64,000 bases of DNA, taken from UBA6144 sp964399165. GTDB taxonomy: Bacteria > Bdellovibrionota > Bacteriovoracia > Bacteriovoracales > Bacteriovoracaceae. Shown piece by piece: positions 47,940 through 57,399 of this stretch (positions are counted from its first letter, which is position 1; each line of letters opens with the position of its first letter). The notes below the pieces were generated by a model. It worked only from the letters and a program-made list of their open reading frames with translations, was not told the origin of the DNA and searched no databases. Location: assembly GCA_964399165.1 (NCBI GenBank), contig CAYNPO010000004.1, positions 62,001 to 126,000 on the forward strand. Reading direction: 5' to 3'. Both the position numbers and the translations under genes were made by a program.

Positions 47940-49477
47940 AGGCGGCGGCGGCGGCGGTACACCCACAGGGCCGCTCCGAAACCCAGCAGCGGAAGTGTGA
48001 CCACCGTGAGGAAGAACACCACGTGCAGGTGGGCAGCACTCAGTACCACCGGCCCTTGGTTGAGCTGGGGGCGGTTGAGGGAAACGAGTCCCTCATCATG
48101 GGCGAGCCACGAGACGAGGTTCAAAAGCAGATTGGCGTTGGCCGGCTGGTTCTGCCAGGCATTGCGCCCGAGCACGTCGTTGCCCACCACGCCAACGCGG
48201 GTGTCGCGCTCCCCAGGGGCCCCACCCACCCGTTCCGCCACGGCCATGAGGGGCACCGGTCCCTTGAGGTCGCCGGGGCCGAAGGAGGCGCTCCCCGCCT
48301 CAAGTCCCTTGAGGTCGCGCTCGGCCCAGGCGCCGGGGAAAGCTGAAGTGTAGGCCAGCACGTGGGTGGCGACCCCTTGGTAAAGCGGTTCCACCGTTTC
48401 CACCGAGCCGCTTAACGGGAAGAAGGTACGTGCGGTGAAACCACGGGTCACCGGATGGTCCCCGTAGTCTTTCACGATGGGAATGGTGGCCTCCTGACTC
48501 TCCAGAGTGGAAAGTCGGTCCACCACCAGATCATTGTTGGCCGAAAGGCCCCAGCGGCGCAAAAGCGCCCGCAAAGGTTCCACGGGATCCGGGCCAAACG
48601 CGGGAGGGAGAAGCGCCAAGAGCGAGCCTCCTTTCTCCAGCCAGCGCTGCAAGCGCTGGATCTCCTCGTCGCGCAGTCCAGAAGTGGGGCCCCACACCAC
48701 CACCAAAGCCGCGTCGGCGGGGACGTCTTTCACCGCCTGCAGGTCAAGGGTGGCCACTTCATAGAGTTGCTGGCGCAAGTGGGTGCAGAATCCGGAAATG
48801 CCCTCCACCGCTTCGGATGAGCAAATCGGCTCCCCATGGCCCACGGTGAAGAAGACCTTGGGAGTGCGCGTGCGCAAGAGCCGCAGCCAGGCGTTGGCGA
48901 CGCCCAGCTCGTCCTTCAGAGAGAAGCTGGTGCGCTTCTCGCCAAGGGTCAGCACCACCGTCCCGTTTTCGCGCACCCCTGCGGCCTTGGCGCGGCGGGG
49001 GGCCGCTTCGATGTCCACCGCTTCAACGGTGAGGCCCGGACGCGCTTCCCGGAAAAGTTTGAGCAGGGCGAGCCCGCGGGGCCAGTCCTCACGACGGGCG
49101 AAGAACACCATGCTCGCGGGATCTTCGGAGGAAGAGATGATCTGGCGGGTCTGGGCCGAGAGGGTGTTGAGCCCTTGGGCGGTGAAGTCGTGGCGCCAGG
49201 CGAATTTCCAGGCCAGGTGGTTTAGGAGCCCCACCACCGCCAGCAAGAAGCCGAAGGAGGCGAGTTGGGCGCCGAGGGCGCGGAACTGGCGGGTGCCGAT
49301 CCAGGTGAGAAAATCCACGCGACGGGGATAGAGGAGCAGAAATCCTAGGAGCGAGGTGAAGGCGCTCAGGGCGAGGTTCAACGTAGTGTGTTCGGGAGCC
49401 GCCAGCCACATGGCCACGCTGGCCACCACCAAAAGGATTTCCGCCACCACCCACGCCGCGTACAACCACTTCGCCAT
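47936..49477 (-). CDS. GldG-like ABC transporter auxiliary protein
   Basis: 513 aa from the ATG at 49477; a GTG at 49483 that overlaps the permease stop (GTGA) is possible too. N-terminal helices (about residues 5-48 and 70-90) and a C-terminal helix (about 482-505) flank a periplasmic domain of the ABC_transp_aux/GldG kind (VFFTVGHGEP; ALVVVWGPTSGL; RLQRWLEKGGSLLALLPP). GldA/F/G systems are linked to gliding or surface-protein export. It is transcribed with the ATPase and permease. Confidence 0.8.
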   Translation of the reverse strand: MAKWLYAAWVVAEILLVVASVAMWLAAPEHTTLNLALSAFTSLLGFLLLYPRRVDFLTWIGTRQFRALGAQLASFGFLLAVVGLLNHLAWKFAWRHDFTAQGLNTLSAQTRQIISSSEDPASMVFFARREDWPRGLALLKLFREARPGLTVEAVDIEAAPRRAKAAGVRENGTVVLTLGEKRTSFSLKDELGVANAWLRLLRTRTPKVFFTVGHGEPICSSEAVEGISGFCTHLRQQLYEVATLDLQAVKDVPADAALVVVWGPTSGLRDEEIQRLQRWLEKGGSLLALLPPAFGPDPVEPLRALLRRWGLSANNDLVVDRLSTLESQEATIPIVKDYGDHPVTRGFTARTFFPLSGSVETVEPLYQGVATHVLAYTSAFPGAWAERDLKGLEAGSASFGPGDLKGPVPLMAVAERVGGAPGERDTRVGVVGNDVLGRNAWQNQPANANLLLNLVSWLAHDEGLVSLNRPQLNQGPVVLSAAHLHVVFFLTVVTLPLLGFGAALWVYRRRRRL

Positions 49478-49479
49478 GG

Positions 49480-50241
49480 TCACCAATTCCGGCTTTCCAG
49501 CGCCTTCACGGCCGCCCAGAGGGAGACACCGGTGAAGCTCGCGTAGAAAACCGCGTCGGAAGTGGAGAACACGCCCCTGAGGAGCGGCTCGAAATGGCCG
49601 TTGACCGAGAGGTAGGAGAGCGCCTCCCCCACCCAGAAATTGTCCACCGTCTGGGCGGCCCAACCGATGAGCCAGGTGGCCATCACCAAGGCAAAGGCCC
49701 CCAACGCCGCCACCATCTGGTTCTCGGTGAGGGCGGAGGCGAAAACTCCCAGGGCGACGTAGCAGGCGGCGTTGCCGGCCAGTCCAGCGTAACAGGTGGC
49801 GAGCACCGCACGGTCATGGATCCCCGCCCACAGCAGCACCACCGGAAAAAGCAGCGTGGGGGCCAAAAGCAGCAGGGCGGTCAGCCATGCTCCTAGGAAT
49901 TTGCCCACCACGATAGCGAGGTCGCTCACGGGAGCCGCCCACAGGAGGTCGATGGTACCCTGGCGCTTTTCCTCGGCCAAGAGTCGCATGGTCAACGGCG
50001 GGATGAAAAAGAGCAGCAGGAAATGCAGGTTACCGTAGAGGCGCAGGACCACCTCTTCCATGAAACCGATCTGCGAGGCGGAATCCGGGGGCAGGGCCTG
50101 GATGGCGTCGGCGTAGCCGACCAGCAGATTGAAGAAGATCCAGCCCGACAGGAGGGAGAAAAGTCCCAGGAGTGTCCACGCCAGGGGAGTCCCCAGGTGC
50201 GCGTGCAGCTCGCGGCGGGCGATGGTCCAGGCAGCCCTCAT
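49480..50241 (-). CDS. ABC-2 type transporter permease (GldF-like)
   Basis: 253 aa, six transmembrane helices. The N-terminal WTIARRELHAHLGTPLAWTL and the LTMRLLAEEKRQGTIDLL segment before helix 3 are typical of ABC-2 permeases. It pairs with the ATPase encoded upstream (4-bp overlap) and with the GldG-like protein downstream. Confidence 0.87.
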   Translation of the reverse strand: MRAAWTIARRELHAHLGTPLAWTLLGLFSLLSGWIFFNLLVGYADAIQALPPDSASQIGFMEEVVLRLYGNLHFLLLFFIPPLTMRLLAEEKRQGTIDLLWAAPVSDLAIVVGKFLGAWLTALLLLAPTLLFPVVLLWAGIHDRAVLATCYAGLAGNAACYVALGVFASALTENQMVAALGAFALVMATWLIGWAAQTVDNFWVGEALSYLSVNGHFEPLLRGVFSTSDAVFYASFTGVSLWAAVKALESRNW

Positions 50242-51179
50242 GGGGCCCCCTTGGTGACGGCAATGAAAACATCCTCGAGGGAGCGCACCCTGGTCTCGAG
50301 CCCGCGCACCTCGGCGCCCATGGCGACCAAGGCCCGCACCAACTCCCCGCGGACTTCCTCGCGACCGCGCTGTTGGATGACCAGCACGCGCGCACCAGTT
50401 TCCTCTTCGAGGGTGACGGATTCCACGTAAGGCAAGGCGCGCACGCTATGCAGGTCGGGGGCTGCGCCCACTTCCACCCGTAAGGTGGGCCGTCCCTCAA
50501 AAGCGCGCAGCACTTGGTCCAAGGGCCCTGAAGCCTTGAGCACGCCACGGTCGATGATGGACACGGTGTCGCACACCGCCTCCACCTCGTGCAGGATGTG
50601 GCCGGAGAACACCACCGTCTTTTCTCCCCGCAGGGAGCGGATCAACGCGCGCACTTCCACCACCGATTGGGGATCCAGCCCCGCCGTGGGTTCATCGAGG
50701 ATGAGTATCCGCGGGTCATGCACCAGGGCCTGGGCGATGCCGACCCGTTGCCGGTAGCCCTTGGAAAGATTGCCGATGAGGCGACCCCGCACCTCCCCCA
50801 ATCCCACCTGCTCGGTGACCCGGGAAACGGCCCGGGAGCGATGCTCTTTGGCCACACCATGCAGGCGGGCCGAGAAAGTCAGGAAATCCTCCACCACCAT
50901 CTCGCGGTAAAGGGGGTTGTTCTCGGGCAGAAGCCCCACCAGGCGCTTGACCCCGGCCGGATCAGCTACCGGATCAAGACCCTCCACCATCACCTTGCCA
51001 CCGGACGGCCGAAGCAAGCCGCAGACCATGCGCAGGGTCGTGGATTTCCCAGCTCCGTTAGGGCCCAGGAAACCGTGGATCACGCCTGTAGGTATGTCCA
51101 GATCCAGGTCCTGGACCGCCACCTGCCCCGGATAGTCTTTCCGCAGCTTTTCAGTTTTAATGGCACATTGCCGGAGCAT
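50238..51179 (-). CDS. ABC transporter ATP-binding protein (GldA-like)
   Basis: 313 aa. Walker A GPNGAGKST (39-47), signature NLSKGYRQRVGIAQAL, Walker B ILILDEPTAGLDP, and the switch His in FSGHILHEV. The extra C-terminal 80 residues (after about 230) are usual in GldA and other ABC-2 ATPases. It energises the permease. First gene of a five-gene operon; its start is 80 bp from the divergent DHH gene. Confidence 0.93.
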   Translation of the reverse strand: MLRQCAIKTEKLRKDYPGQVAVQDLDLDIPTGVIHGFLGPNGAGKSTTLRMVCGLLRPSGGKVMVEGLDPVADPAGVKRLVGLLPENNPLYREMVVEDFLTFSARLHGVAKEHRSRAVSRVTEQVGLGEVRGRLIGNLSKGYRQRVGIAQALVHDPRILILDEPTAGLDPQSVVEVRALIRSLRGEKTVVFSGHILHEVEAVCDTVSIIDRGVLKASGPLDQVLRAFEGRPTLRVEVGAAPDLHSVRALPYVESVTLEEETGARVLVIQQRGREEVRGELVRALVAMGAEVRGLETRVRSLEDVFIAVTKGAP

Positions 51180-51197
51180 GGGGGTCTTCCATGGGGG

Positions 51198-51218
51198 ATT
51201 CGACGAATTTCTCGAGAA
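51198..51218. promoter_or_regulatory. Two adjacent palindromes between divergent ABC operon and DHH gene
   Basis: ATTCGACGAAT (51198-51208) is a perfect 11-nt palindrome with central A and is followed directly by TTCTCGAGAA (51209-51218), a perfect 10-bp palindrome. They lie in the 80-bp gap that must contain both promoters, so they may be operator sites. Confidence 0.35.
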
Positions 51219-51260
51219 GATGCTTCAACCGTGCGCTCTAATCGCCGAAAATAACTACGC

Positions 51261-52298
51261 ATGACCATTGTAGATACTTTCAAGTCAAGAATTCAAGGCG
51301 TGCGTTCGGTGGTCATCACCACTCACGTGATCCCCGACGCCGACGGCATCGGCAGCGAGATCAGTTTGTGCCTGGCCCTGCGCCGCTTGGGTGTGAGCGC
51401 GGTGTGCGTGAACGATGAGCCCCTCCCGCTGCGCTACCGCTACATGGATCCGGAAAACGTCATCATGGGCACCGCCGAGTTCCTGCGGTCTCCCCAAAAA
51501 CCGGATTTGTGGATCGTGGTGGACACCAACACCGTGGACCGCGTGTGCCAAGGTTTGCAGCCGCTGATCCGTGCCAACGGCAACGTGCTCTTCGTTGACC
51601 ACCATCCCGCTCCCGCGGGGTTTACCGGCCAGCACTGCGTGGACACCTCCGCCGCCGCCACCGGCCAGCTGGTGGGTGAAATCATCGTGGGGTTGGGTCT
51701 CAGCTTCGACCGCTTGCTGGCGCTGCCTCTTTATACCGCCATCATCATCGACACCAGCTCCTTCCGCTATCCCAACGTCACCGGCGACACCCACTCCCTG
51801 GTGGGCGAGCTCATGAAAACCGGCATCGCCCCGTCTGAGGCCTACAACGGCATTTACGGCGCGAAGAAGATCGAGCACATGCACCTGCTCGGCACCATCC
51901 TCGCCACCGCCAAGGCCACGGCCAACGGCGAGATAGCCTGGATCCACCTCTCCAAGGAATTGATCGAGGAATACAGCTCGGACGTGGAGGACACCCACGC
52001 CTTCATCAACCACCTCCTCATCCTCGACAACATCAAAGTCGCCTGCATGTTCCGCGACGACGGGGACTCGCTCAAAGTCAGCCTACGCTCCTCCGGCGAG
52101 TGGGACGTGGGCCACATCGCCAAGCAGCTCGGCGGCGGGGGACATTCCCACTCCGCCGCCACCGTCATCCCCAAAAAGTCCCAGGACGACACGGAGGCGC
52201 TGATTGCCCGCACCGTGGCCCGGATGGAAGTTATTTTAGAAGGGATGAAGGCCGAGGTGTCCGGGTCAAACCCGCGAACGCGCGCAGCTGCGACTTGA
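51261..52298 (+). CDS. DHH/DHHA1 phosphoesterase (NrnA-like)
   Basis: 345 aa. HVIPDADGIGSE (22-33), VVDTN, DHH motif FVDHHPAP (113-115), IIDTSSFRYP, and the DHHA1 signature GGGGHSHSAA near residue 293 are complete. NrnA-type enzymes degrade nanoRNA, pAp or cyclic-dinucleotide products. The gene is divergent from the ABC operon; its last 68 bp overlap the convergent glycosyltransferase-like gene. Confidence 0.88.
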   Translation: MTIVDTFKSRIQGVRSVVITTHVIPDADGIGSEISLCLALRRLGVSAVCVNDEPLPLRYRYMDPENVIMGTAEFLRSPQKPDLWIVVDTNTVDRVCQGLQPLIRANGNVLFVDHHPAPAGFTGQHCVDTSAAATGQLVGEIIVGLGLSFDRLLALPLYTAIIIDTSSFRYPNVTGDTHSLVGELMKTGIAPSEAYNGIYGAKKIEHMHLLGTILATAKATANGEIAWIHLSKELIEEYSSDVEDTHAFINHLLILDNIKVACMFRDDGDSLKVSLRSSGEWDVGHIAKQLGGGGHSHSAATVIPKKSQDDTEALIARTVARMEVILEGMKAEVSGSNPRTRAAAT

Positions 52299-53301
52299 AC
52301 AGCCGCTCATTCCACTTAAGGCCGTGCCGACGCAGGACACGCTTATCCGCACCTAAGTAATCCCGCTCCACACGCGCTAAAAGTGTCCCCAGGTTTGCGA
52401 TGGCGTCGGCGTACCATACGCCGTCGGGCCCCAGGAACTCGCGGTTCACCGGCGTGTCCCGCACCACCACGGGGCGGCCACAGCACAGGGCCCCCAGAGC
52501 CTCCGCCGGAAAGGGCCCTTCCCCCAGGGCCCATACCGCCCGGGCCCCATGGGTAAAAGCGGCGGTGGTGGCTTCGCAGTGGTCACCCACGAAATCAAGC
52601 AACGGATCTCCCAGGGCCTTCTCGGCGGCATACTCGTCGTCCTGGCCCAGGAACTTCAGGGGCGCCCCCGCGGCCCGGGCGGCGCCGATGAGCGCGCGTA
52701 CCCAGGCGGGATCAGTCCCCTCGAGCATGACCAGGTGGTGGGGATATGTTCCCGGATGTTTGTCGTCGGGCACCACGAAGAATTCCTCAGTCTTGAGCGC
52801 CGGTGCCAAGACGGGAGCCTGGGCACGGCCAAGGGAGTCCGCCAGCCATCTGGAGGAGAACGCCACTTCGCCGTCGGAGAGCGCCGCTCGTTTGGCGCGC
52901 TCGTGATGGAAACGGAAGAACTTCTGCCATCCGGCGGGCCGGGTGGCCGGATCGTCCCATCGGTACATCCACACATGGCGGGCGGTGCGGGGGCCACTCC
53001 GGAAAGCGTGGGCCCAGCCACTGGAAATGATGACCAACTCGTCCACGTCAGGGGCCACGACAACCTGTCGGGCCGCACTGGGTAAAAGCCAGGCCTTGCC
53101 CGGAAGATCCGCCGGGGCGCGCACGAAGCGCGAGAGCGGGCTGGAGATGATCCGGTGGCGCTCCACCTCTCCTTGTAACATGCCCGAGGCGTGGGCCAGG
53201 CAGTAGATGTCGGCGTCCTCATGGCCCGCCAGCAAGAGTTCCAGCAGGAAAACTTCGGGGGTGCGCTCGAGGAGGAAGTCGATGGCGAAGGCGGTTTTCA
53301 T
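52231..53301 (-). CDS. Glycosyltransferase-like protein (GT-B type)
   Basis: 356 aa. The layout of a group 1 (GT-B) enzyme is visible: AFAIDFLLERTPEVFLLELL at the start, HVWMYRWDD, then in the second half VALGEGPFPAEALGALCCG-like loop (GEGPFPAEALGALCCGRPV) where the family has its Glu-containing donor site, and RDTPVNREFL. Substrate not determinable. It starts 1 bp after the EamA gene stop and has a 68-bp convergent overlap with the DHH gene, which is longer than usual. Confidence 0.7.
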   Translation of the reverse strand: MKTAFAIDFLLERTPEVFLLELLLAGHEDADIYCLAHASGMLQGEVERHRIISSPLSRFVRAPADLPGKAWLLPSAARQVVVAPDVDELVIISSGWAHAFRSGPRTARHVWMYRWDDPATRPAGWQKFFRFHHERAKRAALSDGEVAFSSRWLADSLGRAQAPVLAPALKTEEFFVVPDDKHPGTYPHHLVMLEGTDPAWVRALIGAARAAGAPLKFLGQDDEYAAEKALGDPLLDFVGDHCEATTAAFTHGARAVWALGEGPFPAEALGALCCGRPVVVRDTPVNREFLGPDGVWYADAIANLGTLLARVERDYLGADKRVLRRHGLKWNERLFKSQLRAFAGLTRTPRPSSLLK

Positions 53302-53302
53302 T

Positions 53303-54208
53303 TCAGTACTTCTTCACTTGCAGGATGAGGGCGCCCAGGGCCAGCAGGGCACCTCCTAGGAGTTGCACCTCGGAGAGCTGCTTGCCCAGGATGAACCAGT
53401 TGGCGAACACCGCCATCAGCGGGAAAAACAGCTCCACGATGGCGCAGACCTTGGCGGAAAGGCGCTTGAGGCCCTGGTAATAGGCCCACATGGCGATGGC
53501 GGCGGCCACGGCGATGGCCCCCAGCCGTAAATAGTCCGTGGGATCCGCGAAGAGAAAGGCCCTGCCCCAGGGGGCGAGGAAGGCCAGCACCACTAGGCCC
53601 ACCAGGAAACGCCCGCCCATGATGGCGCCGGGCTCAAAGCCCGCCAGCCCCAGCCGCTTGCCGAAAACCGTGGCGGCTCCCCAGCACACCACCGACACCG
53701 CAACCAGCGAGTAGCCCCGCACCGCGGACTCGCTCACCAGGCGGGAGGGGTCCAACTGCACAAGGCCCCACACCTTGGCGATGTCCGGAGAGCTCACCAA
53801 AAGCGCTCCCGCCAAGCTCACCAATCCCCAGAACACGAAAGCCTTGGGGATGGGTTCCTTCAGGATGACCCAGGCCAGGGAGATGGCGATCACCGGTTGG
53901 AACTTCTGCAGCAGGATGACCAGGGAGGGATTGAGGTGGGAAAATGCCTGTGTGAAACACACCGTAGCCAGTGCCGAGCCCAGCCCTCCCACCACTAAAA
54001 ACGACGCCGCGTCGGCGAGACGCAATTCCCCGGCCCGGGGGATGGCGGCCAAGAGCCGCGGCAGGCACACCAGCGTCACCAGGGCGTGCTCCAAGAACAC
54101 GATGACGACCGGGTCGATGCCCTTCTCCACCAGGGGATAGCGGATCAGGGTATCCAACGCCCAAAGGGCGCAGGAGAGGATAATGAAGAAAACGCCGGCC
54201 ATGCCCAA
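53303..54208 (-). CDS. EamA/DMT-family transporter
   Basis: 301 aa with ten hydrophobic helices in two five-helix repeats of the drug/metabolite transporter family. FFIILSCALWALDTLIRYPLVEKG and the second-repeat CWGAATVFGKRL show the repeat. Substrate unknown. It starts immediately after the trmFO stop. Confidence 0.85.
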   Translation of the reverse strand: MGMAGVFFIILSCALWALDTLIRYPLVEKGIDPVVIVFLEHALVTLVCLPRLLAAIPRAGELRLADAASFLVVGGLGSALATVCFTQAFSHLNPSLVILLQKFQPVIAISLAWVILKEPIPKAFVFWGLVSLAGALLVSSPDIAKVWGLVQLDPSRLVSESAVRGYSLVAVSVVCWGAATVFGKRLGLAGFEPGAIMGGRFLVGLVVLAFLAPWGRAFLFADPTDYLRLGAIAVAAAIAMWAYYQGLKRLSAKVCAIVELFFPLMAVFANWFILGKQLSEVQLLGGALLALGALILQVKKY

Positions 54209-55555
54209 CTATAACTGAACGCGGAAGGCTTCGAAAACCTCGCGGGCGCGGGCGGCCCCCAGGGATTTGCGGACTTTCTTCTTGGGCCCCTGGCGACGCT
54301 GTTCCTTGGTGAGCTCCACCGCGGGCAGCAGCCCGAAATTGATGTTTGAAGGAGCGGGTTTTTCCACGGTCATGACGTAGTTGACCAGGGCCCCGATGGC
54401 GGTTTCCTTGGGCCAAACCACCGGGGCGAGCCCCTGGAGCTTGCGCCAGACCTGGTGGGCTACGTAGAGACCCATGGCGGCGGACTCGGTGTAGCCCTCC
54501 ACGCCGGTGATCTGACCCGCGAAACTCACCTGGGGGTGCTTCAAGCTGGTCATGGTGGGGTCGAGCAGGCGGCGGCTATTGAGAAACGAGTTGCGGTGGC
54601 AAGACCCGAGGTGGATGAACGAGGCTTCTTCCAGCCCGGGAATCATGCGAAAGACCCGCACCTGCTCTTTGTAGGTGAGCCGCGTCTGGAAGCCCACCAG
54701 GTTGAAGGCGGCGCCTGCCAGGTTCTCCTTCCTTAGCTGCACCACCGCCCAGGGCATGCTGCCGTCGGGCAATTCCAGCCCGATGGGTTTCATGCAGGAA
54801 AAGCGCGCCGTTTCCGGGCCCCGCTCCGCCATGAGGTCGATGGGCAGGCAGGACTCGAAGAACTTCCAATCCTCGAAGTCCTTGGGCGGGACCTTCTCGG
54901 CCCGGGCGAGTTCGCTGATGAAGGCGTCGTACTGCTCCTTGTTCATGGGAGCGTTGAGGTAGTCGGCGCGCTCATCGGGAGTGCGGTGGCGGTCCTTGTA
55001 GTAGAGCTTGGAGTAATCCAGGGTGTCCGCGTCCACCACCGGCGCGATGGCGTCGTAGAAATAGAAATCCTCGGCGCCGAGGTTCTCGACCATCCACTTC
55101 TCCAGCGGTGCGGTGGTCAATGGCCCACTGGCCACAATCACGTGGGAGCACTCCAAGCGCCGCATGAGTTCCAAAGGATCCGCGGCTTCCTCCTCCACCA
55201 CCTGAATCAGAGGGTGGGAACGCAAGCGGGCGGTGATCTCGGCCGAGAAAAGTTCGCGGTCCACCGCCAAAGCGTCACCCGCGGGGACGGCGTGAAGCGC
55301 GGCGGCTTCGAGAACCAAGGAACCCAACGCGCGCATCTCAGTCTTGAGCAACCCGTGGGCCGAATCGGGGTCGAAGGACTTCAAGGAATTGGTGCACACC
55401 AACTCGGCGAAGTTCACGCTCTTCTGGGCGGGATTTCTGCGGAGGGTTTTGGATTCCACCAGGCGGACCTGGATGCCCTTGTTGGCCAGAAACCATGCGG
55501 CGTCGGATCCGGCCAGGCCGGCACCCACCACCAAGACGCGGGACGTGGAACCCAT
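54209..55555 (-). CDS. trmFO: Methylenetetrahydrofolate-tRNA-(uracil-5-)-methyltransferase TrmFO
   Basis: 448 aa from the ATG at 55555 with AGGAAG upstream. FAD-binding VLVVGAGLAGSDAAWFL, QKSVNFAELVCTNSL with its conserved Cys, SGPLTTAPL, and VSFAGQITGVEGYTESAAMG are characteristic. It makes m5U54 in tRNA using methylene-THF and FADH2; its use here instead of TrmA fits Bdellovibrionota or Firmicutes-type taxa. It heads an operon with EamA and the glycosyltransferase-like gene. Confidence 0.96.
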   Translation of the reverse strand: MGSTSRVLVVGAGLAGSDAAWFLANKGIQVRLVESKTLRRNPAQKSVNFAELVCTNSLKSFDPDSAHGLLKTEMRALGSLVLEAAALHAVPAGDALAVDRELFSAEITARLRSHPLIQVVEEEAADPLELMRRLECSHVIVASGPLTTAPLEKWMVENLGAEDFYFYDAIAPVVDADTLDYSKLYYKDRHRTPDERADYLNAPMNKEQYDAFISELARAEKVPPKDFEDWKFFESCLPIDLMAERGPETARFSCMKPIGLELPDGSMPWAVVQLRKENLAGAAFNLVGFQTRLTYKEQVRVFRMIPGLEEASFIHLGSCHRNSFLNSRRLLDPTMTSLKHPQVSFAGQITGVEGYTESAAMGLYVAHQVWRKLQGLAPVVWPKETAIGALVNYVMTVEKPAPSNINFGLLPAVELTKEQRRQGPKKKVRKSLGAARAREVFEAFRVQL

Positions 55556-55644
55556 TTTGCTTCCTCGTGAGCGCCCCGGGGGGCATAATACGTCGAACCT
55601 CCCTGTACCTTTTTCGGCACAGAGTGTCAATGAACGGACGGGCC

Positions 55645-57384
55645 ATGCGCATCCACTTGCACCAGACCCACCACACCCTCGGGGACTTCGCTACCATTAG
55701 CGCCACCCTGCGCTCACCCCGCGAAGCTGGCCTGCACGTTTACCCGGAGCTCTTCCTCACCGGCTATCCACTGGGAGACTTGTGCCTGCAGGCCTCGTTT
55801 ATCCGTGCTTACCAAGAGCACCTCTTGGGCCTACATGAGTGGGCCAAGGCCCAGCATGGCGAGTGGGCCGCGCTGGTGGGGGGCCTTGCCTACGAGCTGG
55901 GCGCCCAGGGCGTGCCCGCGCGCATTCGCAACGTGGTCTATGAAGTGCTGCCGGGCCGAGGCGTCCGCGAGGTGTACACCAAACGCCTGCTCCCCAACTA
56001 CGACATCTTCGACGAGCAGAAATACTTCACACCGGGCGAGGCCCCGGCCACCTGGAGCTGGCAGGGCCAAACCTTCGGCCTCTTGGTCTGTGAAGACATG
56101 TGGGCCAGCTCCTTCCACCGCCTGGACCCGTGTCGGGACTTGGCGGCCCTGGCACCCTCCGGCGGTTTCGCGGCCGTGCTCAATCTCAGCGCCTCCCCAT
56201 TCGACTCCGCCAAGCATCCCAAACGGCTGGCCCGGGCCCAGGCCCTCTCCCACTTCCTCAAGGCCCCCTTCCTCTACGTGAACCGGGTGGGCGGCGAGGA
56301 CGAAATCCTCTTCGACGGGCAGAGCTTCGCGGTGGATGGGGACGCCGTGGCGGCGCAAGCGCCGGCCTTCAGCGCCCATGTGCTTTCCCTGGATCTGCCC
56401 CGAGGCGGCACCTATCGGGACCCCGGCCCCCAGATGGTGGAGAACACCTGGGAGTCCCTGTTCGCCCCACGGTTCTCGGCTGACAAGGTCCTCCCCCGCC
56501 GGCTGGAGGAATGGGATGACGCCACCTGCTCCCTGGTCTCCCGCGCCCTGCAGTTCGGGCTGCAGGAGTACGCCAGGAAAAACGGGTTCAACAAGTTCCT
56601 GGTGGCCCTCTCCGGCGGCATGGACTCGGCGCTGGTCCTGACCTTGGCCCGACTCTCCCTTAAGGAGGGCCAAGAGTTGGAGGCGGTGTATATGCCGAGC
56701 ATCCATTCGGCGAGCCTGAGCTGGGAACTCTCCATGGACCTCTGTCGCCGCCTGGGGGTCCGGCTCACCTCCCTCCCCATCAAATTCCTGCATTCCAACG
56801 TGAAGATGGCCTTCCAGACCACCTTCCCCGAGCCTTTCGGGGGCCTCACGGACGAGAACGTCCAGAGCCGGTTAAGGGGCATGCTTCTCTACACCCGCTC
56901 CAACCAGACCGGGGCCATGGTCATCAACACCTCCAACAAGTCCGAATTGGCGGTGGGTTACTCCACCCAATACGGCGATTCCGTGGGGGCCCTCAGCCTC
57001 CTGGGGGACCTCTACAAGACCGAGGTGTACCGTCTAGCCGCTTGGCTGAATGGTACCCATGGGGACCTCATCCCCGAAGGCATCATTACCCGCCCCCCCA
57101 CGGCCGAGCTCAGGGAGGGCCAGACCGACCAGCAAAGCCTGCCCCCCTACGAACGGCTGGATGCCATGTTGGAAGGGGTGCTAAGCTACCGCTGCGACCT
57201 CGCTGACCTCCTGGCCATGGGCTTCGAGAGGGCGGAGGCCGAAAGGGTCTTCCAACTCTACGCCAAAGCGGAGTATAAAAGACGCCAGTTCGCCCCGATC
57301 GTGAAGGTAAAGGCGAAGAGCTTCGGATTCGGACACAGAAACCCCATTAGCAAGGCCACGGGCTTCTACCTCCCGCGGACGTAA
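55645..57384 (+). CDS. nadE: Glutamine-dependent NAD synthetase
   Basis: 579 aa from the ATG at 55645 (family begins at MRIHLHQT; an ATG at 55630 is also in frame). Nitrilase-type glutaminase domain: Glu35 in YPELFLTGYP, Lys113 in YTKRLLPNYD, Cys149 in LLVCEDMW. C-terminal synthetase domain: SGGMDSALVL (323-332), STQYGDSVGALSLLGDLYK. It amidates nicotinic acid adenine dinucleotide using glutamine. Divergent from trmFO; GGACGGG precedes the start. Confidence 0.95.
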   Translation: MRIHLHQTHHTLGDFATISATLRSPREAGLHVYPELFLTGYPLGDLCLQASFIRAYQEHLLGLHEWAKAQHGEWAALVGGLAYELGAQGVPARIRNVVYEVLPGRGVREVYTKRLLPNYDIFDEQKYFTPGEAPATWSWQGQTFGLLVCEDMWASSFHRLDPCRDLAALAPSGGFAAVLNLSASPFDSAKHPKRLARAQALSHFLKAPFLYVNRVGGEDEILFDGQSFAVDGDAVAAQAPAFSAHVLSLDLPRGGTYRDPGPQMVENTWESLFAPRFSADKVLPRRLEEWDDATCSLVSRALQFGLQEYARKNGFNKFLVALSGGMDSALVLTLARLSLKEGQELEAVYMPSIHSASLSWELSMDLCRRLGVRLTSLPIKFLHSNVKMAFQTTFPEPFGGLTDENVQSRLRGMLLYTRSNQTGAMVINTSNKSELAVGYSTQYGDSVGALSLLGDLYKTEVYRLAAWLNGTHGDLIPEGIITRPPTAELREGQTDQQSLPPYERLDAMLEGVLSYRCDLADLLAMGFERAEAERVFQLYAKAEYKRRQFAPIVKVKAKSFGFGHRNPISKATGFYLPRT

Positions 57385-57399
57385 CAACAGGAGACGAAA

